A stretch of 10,839 bases of DNA, from assembly GCA_910585155.1 (NCBI GenBank), contig CAJUEC010000054.1, positions 1 through 10,839 on the forward strand. Reading direction: 5' to 3'. Shown in pieces: positions 1 through 7,500 of the stretch. Every line of letters begins with the position of its first letter. The first letter of the stretch is position 1. This stretch comes from an uncultured Oscillospiraceae bacterium (GTDB lineage: Bacteria > Bacillota > Clostridia > Oscillospirales > Oscillospiraceae). The position numbers and the translations under genes are program-made. The notes under the pieces were generated by a model. The model was not told the origin of the DNA, ran no database searches, and worked only from the letters and a program-made list of their open reading frames with translations.

Positions 1-1729
1 GCCCGGTGAGCATGGCGGTGATCCCGGCCATGAAGTCCTCCGGGGCCAGCTCGCCACGTTCCACAGCCCCCAGCCGGTCCTCCCACTCCGCCGTCAGCTT
101 GGCGGATTTGAGCTGGTCGGGCATGGCCCAGGACAGCGCCAGTCCCTTCTCCGTGGGAAGAAGCTGCTTTTTCTTCCGTTCCACAAAGCCGGATTTCACC
201 AGCTTTTCAATGGTGGCGGCACGGGTGGCGGGTGTGCCCAGCCCGGTCCGTTCCACGGATTCCAAGGCAGCAAAGTCCTCTGCGCTGGCGTGTTCCATGG
301 CGGAGAGCAGAGTGTCCTCGGTGAATCGTGCCGGGGGAGATGTAGTGCCCTGCTTCAACAGAGCGTCCGCACCCTCCAACCGCTGACCATCGGACAGCAC
401 CGGGAGAGATGGGGCCGGTTCCTCGGCTTTCTGCTTCAGCGTGGAAAGGAACGCCTTTTCGGTCCCCTTCCAGCCCGCCGCCGCCACTGTGCGGCCCTTG
501 GTCATAAAAGAAGCGCCGCCACAGTCCAACGTGACGGCAGTCTCCGCATAGGTATGGGGTTCGCCCACGGCGCACAGCAGCCGGACGGCAATCATGTAGA
601 GGATATTCCGTTCCCCGGTAGGCAGGGCGGCAAGGTCCGCGCTGGCGATCTCTGCTGTGGGAATGACGGCGTGGTGGTCGGTCACTTTGCTGCTGTCCAC
701 CACCTGGGCGGCGTTCACCGGGAGGGGCTGGCCCTCCATGAAGGACAGCGCACCGGCCACAGTGGAGCAGAGGGCGGGCAGGCCCTCCGCCATATCCTCA
801 GTCAGATAGCGGCTGTCCGTCCGGGGATAGGTTGCCAGCCGCTTCTCATAGAGGGATTGGAGATAGTCAAGGGCCTGCTGTGCGGTGTAGTCAAAGAGGC
901 GGTTGGCCTCCCGTTGGAGAGTGGTCAGATCGTAGAGCTTCGGGGGCCGCTCGGTCTTGTCCTTCTTTGCGATGGACTGGACCACGGCGGTCTTGCCCAG
1001 GCAGGCGGAGCGCAGCTTTTCCGCGTCCGTCTTGGAATTAAACTTGCCGCTTGCCGCCCGGAGGCCCTGTGCGTCCAGCTCCACGGTGTAGAACTTCTCC
1101 TTTTTGAAATGCTCAATCGCCGCCTCCCGCTCTGCCAGCAGCGTCAGCGTGGGGGTCAGCACCCGGCCCACGTTCAGCGTCTTACCTTTGTATAACGTAG
1201 TAAACAGCCGGGTGCCGTTGATGCCAATGAGCCAGTCCGCCTTGGCGCGGCAGAGGGCGGCGGCGTAGAGGTTGTCGTACTTCTGGCCGTCAGCCAGATC
1301 ATTAAAGCCCTTGCGGATAGCGGATTCCTCCATAGAGGAAATCCAAAGCCGCTTGATAGGCTTCGTACATTTACAGAGGTTGTAAGTCAGCCGGAAGATC
1401 AACTCGCCCTCCCGTCCGGCGTCCGTGGCGCAGACCACCGTGTCCACATCCTCCCGCCCCATAAGCTGGCGCAGGATGTTGAACTGCTTCCTGGTATCCG
1501 GCAGCACTTGGAACTGCCACGGCTGGGGGATGATGGGGAGATCGTCATAGGCCCACTTGGAGTAGCGGGGGTCGTAGGCGTCAGCCGGGGCCAGTTCCAC
1601 CAGATGCCCCACACACCAGCTTACCAGCCAGCCGTTACCCTCCACATAGCCGTCTTTCCGGCTCCTGGCCCCCAGCACCTTTGACAGAGACATTGCCACA
1701 CTTGGTTTCTCAGCAATCACTAACTGCGT
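1..1729 (-). CDS. topB: DNA topoisomerase III (type IA), 3' end cut by the window
   Basis: Type IA topoisomerase that nicks and passes single DNA strands; copies on conjugative elements are thought to help transfer or replication of the element. About 576 residues are visible of a family usually near 700, so the C-terminal part is missing. Seen in the sequence: the Toprim opening LVIAEKPSVA with Glu7, the acidic Toprim motif DAGREGE at residues 103-109, a DHHAVIPT motif, and YPRTDSRYL with the likely catalytic Tyr301. The start is problematic. Aligning with E. coli TopB (MRLFIAEKPS) puts the initiator at codon 1729-1727, which is ACG and lies 8 bases after an AAGGAG. Standard alternatives are GTG at 1738 (overlapping the Shine-Dalgarno), GTG at 1720 (17 bases from it) and ATG at 1693, which would remove the Toprim Glu7. 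The frame is closed upstream by TGA at 1747-1745. It overlaps the end of the preceding small gene. Identity is very sure; the exact start is not. Confidence 0.95.
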
Positions 1730-1910
1730 GTGAATCACTCCTTTTCATCAGTTTTCGGTAGCACACGCCCAGACAGGGCGCGTCCCGGCCATAGGGACAG
1801 CCGTGGCAGGGGTGATCGGGCGGAAGGGCGGGAGGCCCGTGGACCTCCCGCCGCTCCGTGGGAACCTGCTGCATCATTTTCTCATAGGGGCTGTCGGTGA
1901 AACGGGTCAT
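1710..1910 (-). CDS. Small cysteine-rich protein, possible zinc binder
   Basis: A 66-residue protein of unknown function. Its core reads HPCHGCPYGR, then PCLGVCYRKL. Cys35, Cys38, Cys46 and Cys50 form a CxxC...CxxxC arrangement that could bind a metal; a fifth cysteine is the last residue (66). There is no signal peptide or membrane segment, so a cytoplasmic location is likely. The ATG start overlaps the stop of the DUF4366 gene in an ATGA junction and has GGAGG (1922-1918) 7 bases upstream, which supports translational coupling. Its last codons contain the topB Shine-Dalgarno and the first topB codons in another frame. The tight junctions on both sides argue that it is real. It is not a clear match to any family I can name. 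Confidence 0.75.
   Translation of the reverse strand: MTRFTDSPYEKMMQQVPTERREVHGPPALPPDHPCHGCPYGRDAPCLGVCYRKLMKRSDSHAVSDC
1738..1743 (-). promoter_or_regulatory. Shine-Dalgarno of topB, followed by ACG instead of ATG
   Basis: AAGGAG on the minus strand, with an 8-base spacer (1737-1730) leading to ACG at 1729-1727. It sits inside the last codons of the small upstream gene. The spacing matches the 7-10 bases of the other genes in this operon, so it supports the ACG position as the ancestral or actual start. Confidence 0.6.
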
Positions 1911-3355
1911 TCATCGTCCTCCGGTTCCTCGTAGCCGTAGCCCTCCGGGTAGTCCGGTTCCTCCGGTTCGTCACGGGGGACACGCCGGGGGGTGGGGTCC
2001 AGATCGTCCTCGTTGACGGTTTCCTCGTCCCCGCCTGTCAGCTCATCAAAGTCCTCCGCATCGTCCAGGTCGTGCTTGGGCTTGTAGATTTTCAGATAGT
2101 ACCCAGCGCCGCCCACAGCCAGGGCCGCAATCACCACCAGAATCATGGTGGAGGAACTGCCCTTCTCCGGTTTTTCCGGTTCCGGGTCGGTATCCGGGTC
2201 CACAGCGGGGGCCTTGCCGGTACAGTCTCTCATGGTCAGGACGCAGACGGGGCAGTCGGTGTTGACCTCGCCGGGGGCGCACTTGTCCTTGCAGGTGCAG
2301 ACCGGCTCCGGGTCGGGAATGGCAGAGACGTTGCTGTCCTCCGGCTCCTTGTCCTTCTCCGCCAGAGCCAGAAGGTCGGATTCTGTGACAGCGTTGAGGA
2401 AATAGACATTCTCGCTCTCCCGCTGCTTGTCGATTACCAGATAAAAGGTGTTCTCATTGGGGGTAGTGAAGGTGAAAAACTCCTTGCTGTCCTGGTCGGT
2501 CACATTGTCCACCACCGTGCCCTGGCCGTCCGGGGTCAGGGGCTTGGCCGTCTGCTCCGTGCCCGTGGTCACGCTGGCCGAACCAGAGGGCGGCGTAGTC
2601 GTGGAGGGGTCCGTCTTGGACGGCGTGGTGGTATTGGTGGCCGGGGGCTTCACCGGTGTAGTAGCTGCCGGAGGTGTAACCATGGGCTTCTGGTCCTGGT
2701 TGGGCTGGCTGGTGGCCGGGGCTTTGTAGTTGGGGTTCCTCACCTGATATGTCTGCGAATAGTTCCCAGCCTTGTCCGCCGCCTGGACAGTGATCTGCTC
2801 AGAAGTCCCCAGGTCTTTCAGGGGCACATCCACCGCATTGCCGGTCAGGTTGGGATAGCACGTCCCATTTACGGTGATATGCGCCACACCGGAGAGATCA
2901 TCCGCAGCCTCCACCCGCAGCACATCTCCGCTGACACTGGTCCGCAGGGTGGGCGGGGTGGTGTCAAAGCACTCCATGTAGCGGGAGTTTTCATAGATTT
3001 GCCCGTCATGGCCGGTGACACGGACATAGACGGTGCAGTTGGAGGTAATATCAACCGTGCCATAGTAGCGGCTGTCCCGCCGCTCCATGCTGGCGGTGAT
3101 GTTTCTCCAACTGCCGCTCCGGTCAACACGGACCTCCACCGAAGCGAAGCCGCCGCCCGTCCCGTCCGTGACGCAGACCTTGGCGGCGGCGCTGGTATTG
3201 GCCCAATCCGGGGGCAGCATGATTTCAATGGTAATGCCGGACGGCTCTGTGTTGGCAGCATGGGCCGCGCCCATCATGGAAAATGCCGCCCCCAGGCACA
3301 GAAATATGCACAGCAGCAGAGCCGCCGTGCGCTGCAAGGGTTTTCTTTTTGTCAT
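1907..3355 (-). CDS. DUF4366 / CD1107-family surface protein with Ig-like ectodomain
   Basis: Predicted exported, membrane-anchored protein of 482 residues, a usual member of Tn1549/CTn-type conjugation modules; its molecular role is unknown. Layout: Sec signal peptide at 1-33 (basic TKRK, hydrophobic core, cleavage after AHA); a beta-rich region at about 38-210 with a bacterial Ig-like pattern (DTTPP, then DDLSGV, then AADKAGN); a Pro/Thr-rich linker at about 215-285; the DUF4366-type segment at about 285-345; a cysteine cluster at 353, 355, 359, 368, 371 and 378; one transmembrane helix at about 403-424; and a strongly acidic tail to the end. The tail should be cytoplasmic and the rest outside. 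The start at 3355 is chosen over an in-frame upstream codon at 3397 because AAAGGAG lies 10 bases before it and the signal peptide then begins correctly. The start is 4 bases after the DUF4315 stop. The Ig-like region could contact a recipient cell or another surface partner, which is inference. Confidence 0.88.
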   Translation of the reverse strand: MTKRKPLQRTAALLLCIFLCLGAAFSMMGAAHAANTEPSGITIEIMLPPDWANTSAAAKVCVTDGTGGGFASVEVRVDRSGSWRNITASMERRDSRYYGTVDITSNCTVYVRVTGHDGQIYENSRYMECFDTTPPTLRTSVSGDVLRVEAADDLSGVAHITVNGTCYPNLTGNAVDVPLKDLGTSEQITVQAADKAGNYSQTYQVRNPNYKAPATSQPNQDQKPMVTPPAATTPVKPPATNTTTPSKTDPSTTTPPSGSASVTTGTEQTAKPLTPDGQGTVVDNVTDQDSKEFFTFTTPNENTFYLVIDKQRESENVYFLNAVTESDLLALAEKDKEPEDSNVSAIPDPEPVCTCKDKCAPGEVNTDCPVCVLTMRDCTGKAPAVDPDTDPEPEKPEKGSSSTMILVVIAALAVGGAGYYLKIYKPKHDLDDAEDFDELTGGDEETVNEDDLDPTPRRVPRDEPEEPDYPEGYGYEEPEDDE

Positions 3356-3359
3356 AGGC

Positions 3360-3605
3360 TCAAATCTCCTTTCCAGAATTGGTTGTGGACGGCGCATTTA
3401 CCGCCCGGATCATATCCAGCACGGCCCGCAGGTCCTCCGGCGCGGAGATCATGCCGCGCACCGCCTGGATGATTTCAAGATTCTCCTGCTCGGTGATCTG
3501 CCGCTCAATGTCCCGGACACGGGCCTGCCACTCGCTGGCCTTCTCCTTTGCCCGGACAAGCTCGGCTTTCAGCTTGTCAAGTTTTGCCTCCTTCGGCTCA
3601 CGCAT
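3360..3605 (-). CDS. DUF4315 family small coiled-coil protein
   Basis: An 81-residue, highly charged protein. Residues 1 to about 45 (EPKEAKLDKLKAEL onward) form a heptad-like coiled coil, followed by a short helical region EIIQAVRGM and a flexible tail. Size, coiled-coil start and position between the radical SAM gene and the DUF4366 gene match DUF4315 proteins of Clostridia conjugative elements. Function is unknown; a scaffolding or partner-binding role would be inference. The ATG at 3605 is preferred over an in-frame GTG at 3614 because AGGAGG (3619-3614) lies 8 bases upstream and the GTG would overlap it. The start overlaps the end of the radical SAM gene by 8 bases, and its own stop lies 4 bases before the DUF4366 ATG, so its expression is probably coupled to both. 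Confidence 0.85.
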   Translation of the reverse strand: MREPKEAKLDKLKAELVRAKEKASEWQARVRDIERQITEQENLEIIQAVRGMISAPEDLRAVLDMIRAVNAPSTTNSGKEI

Positions 3606-4506
3606 GGCGCACACCTCCTATCCTGCCGGGGATGTAGTCGGCAAAGCTGGGGACCGTATGGAAAATCCTCTTGTTATTCACCCAGCGTTGGAGCTGGCGG
3701 GTAATGGGCGGGGCGCTGGGCCGGTCATAGACCATCACATAGGGGTCATAACCCATGCCCCGCAGGGTTTCCACCCGGTAGAGGTCCTGCTCATGGGTGC
3801 TGCCGTAGTTGGTCAGCACATAAACCCGCCTCCGTCTGACACTGTGAATGTTGGTCAGCTCCAAAAAGCGGCGGAAGTAGGGGGTTAAGTCCATATCAGG
3901 GTTATCCCAGGCGAAATGTACCGCTTTCGTGCGGACCTTGTTCAGCAGCGCCACGTTGTCCGGGGTGATGAGCCGAATATCCAACCCCTGTGAGAAGTCC
4001 ACATAGGCGCGGCTCTCCGCAAGCTGCAAAATCAGCTTTTCATGGTCGGGACAGGCCAGAAGGTTGGCGTCCAGCAGCTTGACCTCCTTCTGGCCGTTCC
4101 AAAACTCAGCGAGGTCGGCCACCTGGATGCTCCGCCGTCCCTCCTTGTCTGACACCAAACAGAATCCGCAGTTTCTCGGACAGCCACGGCTCAGAAAGCC
4201 GTAGGCGGTGTCAGGAAACTGCGGATATAAGGTATAGTCCGGGCGGGTATGCTCCACTTCGTCCGGGAGGTTGGGGCCGAGGCCGTAGCCGGTGCCGCCG
4301 CAGACCACCTCGCCAGCGTTGGTGACGGTGATCGTGTCCTTGGAGTAGGTGTCGGTGAACACCCGGCTTTTATAAACCCGGTCATACTGGCCCTCCGGCC
4401 TCCACCACTCCACATGATCGCCCCGCGCCTTGTGGTAGGCGGACAGCTTCATCAGGCACAGGTTCGGCCAGTTGTGCGAATCTATGTCGCATAAACCGAT
4501 TTTCAT
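3598..4506 (-). CDS. Radical SAM protein of conjugative elements, substrate unknown
   Basis: A 302-residue predicted radical S-adenosylmethionine enzyme. The [4Fe-4S] cluster motif CxxxCxxC is intact at Cys109, Cys113 and Cys116 in the sequence RGCPRNCGFC. The first 100 residues (MKIGLCDIDS..., then GGTGYGLGP) resemble the N-terminal Rossmann-like half seen in B12-binding radical SAM proteins, but I see no DxHxxG cobalamin motif. The C-terminal half is consistent with a partial TIM barrel (strand-like VHFAWDNPD and RVYVLTNYG). There is no signal peptide, so it should be cytoplasmic. The ATG at 4506 has AAGGAG (4520-4515) 8 bases upstream. The stop overlaps the DUF4315 start (ATGCGTGA). Radical SAM genes at this place are recurrent in Clostridia elements, but no substrate is known to me. 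Candidates are a small molecule or a protein of the element. Confidence 0.88.
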   Translation of the reverse strand: MKIGLCDIDSHNWPNLCLMKLSAYHKARGDHVEWWRPEGQYDRVYKSRVFTDTYSKDTITVTNAGEVVCGGTGYGLGPNLPDEVEHTRPDYTLYPQFPDTAYGFLSRGCPRNCGFCLVSDKEGRRSIQVADLAEFWNGQKEVKLLDANLLACPDHEKLILQLAESRAYVDFSQGLDIRLITPDNVALLNKVRTKAVHFAWDNPDMDLTPYFRRFLELTNIHSVRRRRVYVLTNYGSTHEQDLYRVETLRGMGYDPYVMVYDRPSAPPITRQLQRWVNNKRIFHTVPSFADYIPGRIGGVRHA

Positions 4507-4521
4507 GTATCACGCTCCTTC

Positions 4522-4554
4522 AAAAAAAGTTGTAAAAATCAGGGCAAACGGCCC
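4522..4554 (-). terminator. Weak hairpin plus T-runs after the hydrolase gene
   Basis: Read on the minus strand, GGGC-CGTTT-GCCC (4554-4542) covers the last codons of the hydrolase gene. It is followed by TGA, TTTTT (4538-4534) and TTTTTTT (4528-4522). The stem is only 4 base pairs and the first T-run is offset, so this could be a partial attenuator or a chance match. It sits in the one real intergenic gap, just before the radical SAM Shine-Dalgarno. Confidence 0.2.
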
Positions 4555-7500
4555 ATTCCATAAAAATGCTGCTGCCAATAGCTGCTGTTGATGTTGGCGT
4601 AGGAGATGGGATTGCCGCAGTGAATCATTTGCCCGTTGCCCACATAGATGCCCACATGGGTCACGCCATTGGGGTTCGGCGCGTCGTAGGTGTGCCAGAA
4701 GAAAATGAGATCACCGGGCTGGGCGTTCGCCATGGAGACAGGGGTGCAGATGTTATAAAGGCCCTGCGCCCCCAGCCGTCCCACGTTCCATCCGCTGTGA
4801 TTGATAACCCAGCTTACAAAGCCGGAGCAATCAAAGGAGGTAGAGGGAGAACTGCCGCCCCAAACGTAGGGATAGCCGAGGTACTTCTGTGCTTCTTCCA
4901 GCATGGCGGCGTAGGTTTCGTCCGTGACCGGCTCCCCTGGGTAGGCGGGTATCTCCACGCCGCCCGGTGTGCCGGGAATGGCCCCAGCGGTTGAACCGTC
5001 ATAGCCGGTATCCACGAAATAGTAGGGATTCAGGTATTCGCCGTCCAGCATGATCTCCAGGTGCAGATGCGGCCCGGTGCTGTTGCCGGTACTGCCCACA
5101 GCGGCAATCACATCCCCTCGCTTGACCTCCTGGCCCGCGCTGACGGAGAGGCTGGAACAGTGGGCATACCGGGACTGATAGCCCTTTTCGTCCTCAATCA
5201 CCACGCACAGACCGTAGCTGCCAGCGTCCCCGGCGGAAACCACCCGCCCGTCATGGATTGCCCGGATGGGCGTACCCTGCGCCACAGCAATGTCCACGCC
5301 CCGGTGCAGATTCTTCTCTCCGGTGATGGGATGGACCCGGTAGCCGTAGCCGCTGGACACATAGCCCAGCCATGGAAAATCAAAGGGGTTCCCATACGCC
5401 TGCCGGTTGCCAAGTGTCTGCTGGTACACGTTGTAGCGGTCGGTCTGCTCGCCGGGGGACAGTGTATTGGAAATGATCGTGGACAGCGGCGTGACCGTCA
5501 GCGTGGTTTGCAGGACGTACCAATCGTAGGGGTCGCCATTGCTGTCATAGCGGGTTTCCACAATGACCTCCCGCGTAAGCTGGTACTGCTCCCCGAACAG
5601 CCGCGCAATCTCCGCCTGGACCTGCTCAAAGGTAAAGGCGTTGAACATGGTGGAGAGGTAGCCCATCAGCTCATAGGGGTTGTGGCTGATCTCACCGATG
5701 TTGTAGCGGTACTCGTCATAGCCGGGGTAATTTTCCTCGGTCTTGTCAATGTCGATCTGCAAATCCGTCTCCATTTCTGTGTAGTAGAGGTCGGAGTTGC
5801 AAATGTCCTGCTCATTCGCCATATAGGAGGCGGAGATGTAGGAGGACTGGAAACCAGAGAGCATGGCGGTACAGGAGGTCATGCCAGAGGCAAAGAACAC
5901 CACCACCATGGCCAGCATTGCCACGACCAGCAACAGGGATTTTCGTGCCGCCACATACTGCTGGACCGCCCGGACGATCTGCCCGGTGGCCTGGACCACA
6001 TTTTGCGTGAAATGCGCCGTCTGCTTGGCCTCATGCGCGGCCTGGGCGTACTTCCGCTTGATTTTCTGCTTCTGCATCCACTTGGCGAGGGCGTTTTTCC
6101 GCTGCAATTCCGGGTTGTCCCGGAGGGCGGTCTGCCACGCCAGATTGAGATTTTCCTTTGCCGCCCGCTGCTCCGCTTGGCGCAGGGCGCGGTAGGGTTT
6201 GGAGCGGCGGCGATTGCTGTTCCACCGCAGCGCCCGCCCTACGCCCTGCTCGGCAAACAATTCGCTTTTGTGGGTGGCCTCCACCGCCACATTCTGCCGC
6301 TCGGATTCATGTATCTTGCCGTGGAGCTTCATCACCACCGCCGTTTTCGCCATGCCAACACCACGGGCGGGCAGAGAGGGCGGTCGGTACTCCGGCAAAA
6401 CCTCCTGCTCAAAATGGAGACGGCGGCGGGGTCTGCCCGTCTCACCGTCCGGCTCCGGCTGAAAGGACAGGCGGCGCTTGGCGGGAAGATTGTCACGGGC
6501 CTGCTCCACCTTCTTCTCCGCCCGCTCCACCCGGCGCATGGCTTTCTGATAGCTCCGACTAGGTGGGACAGCATCTTCCTTGATTGTATTCTCCTTCGGC
6601 ACAGGAGCCAGGGTGCTGTCAGCTTTGGGAGGCGGTGTGTCCTCAAATTGCAGCCGCCGCCGTTCGGAAGAAACAGGCGCGGCAGAATGGGCGGCGAATT
6701 TTGCCGCCTGACGCTTCTTATACGCCCCGCGATCATCCGGGACGGCGGACAACTCCGGGGCCTTGGGTTCCGGCTGGGGGCTGTTCCGTTGGCGGGTGTC
6801 CGCCGCGCCGTCCCCAGGGATAGATTGATCTTCCTGCTGTCCCGTCTGCTGACTGTCCTCCGGCTGGGCGGCATCTGCGGCATGGTCCATCACCTGCCGC
6901 TTCTTCATCGCCCGTTTTGCATCAGCAGACGGTTCAGCGTCAGGAGCCGGGGCTGGTTCCTCTGTCCCCTCAAAATGCAGCCGCCCGCCGCCATCGTCTA
7001 TGAGACGGGAAGGGCGCTGTTCACCAGGGGCCGCAGGCTGGGCGGCATCCGGGGTAAACCGCCGCGCCTGCTTCTTCTTCATCTTTGCCCTGGCATCAGC
7101 GGGGGCCTTTCCATCAGCAGGGGTCTGTTCGCCCTCCGCATCCTTGAATTGCAGCCGCCCACCGCCGTCCACCGGACGGGGCGGACGCTTCGCCGAGGGC
7201 TTCTGTCCCTTGCCGGGAGGCCGGTTCTGCATGGGGGCGTCACCAGCGCCGCGCATGGTCTGGCCGTCCAGAGAACGGGCAGCGTCCGGGGATAGCTTCG
7301 CCGCCTGCCGCCGTTTGGATTTTTTGCGATTGTTCCGCTTGCGGCGCTTCCGGGAGGTTGGCGGCGGGGGCGGCGGGTCCCCGCTACTGACGGGAGCGGC
7401 CATCATGGGCGCGTCCGCCGCCATCCGCATGGAGGAAACCTCCGGGGCATCCGGTACGCTGACCGGCTCCTGGGCGGCATAGGCCGCTTCCTCTGCTGTC

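Noticed and set aside
290..1195. Plus-strand open frame of 301 codons
   Set aside because: Antisense to the topoisomerase coding region, which contains the Toprim and catalytic Tyr motifs.
1399..1614. Minus-strand open frame of 71 codons
   Set aside because: It lies inside topB in another frame; the topB frame is continuous and carries the family motifs here.
3356..3397. Upstream in-frame start at 3397 for the DUF4366 gene
   Set aside because: It adds 14 residues before the signal peptide and lacks the well-spaced Shine-Dalgarno that the ATG at 3355 has.
2072..3472. Plus-strand open frame of 466 codons
   Set aside because: Antisense to the DUF4366 gene; its long Arg/Gly-rich stretches mirror the Pro/Thr linker read backwards.
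3603..3614. GTG at 3614 as the DUF4315 start
   Set aside because: It overlaps the AGGAGG that sits at ideal distance from the ATG at 3605.
5061..7295. Plus-strand open frame of 744 codons
   Set aside because: It lies wholly antisense to the hydrolase gene, which has clear domains and start signals; its translation shows no recognisable domain and has the His/Gly/Leu-rich look of a GC-rich shadow frame.
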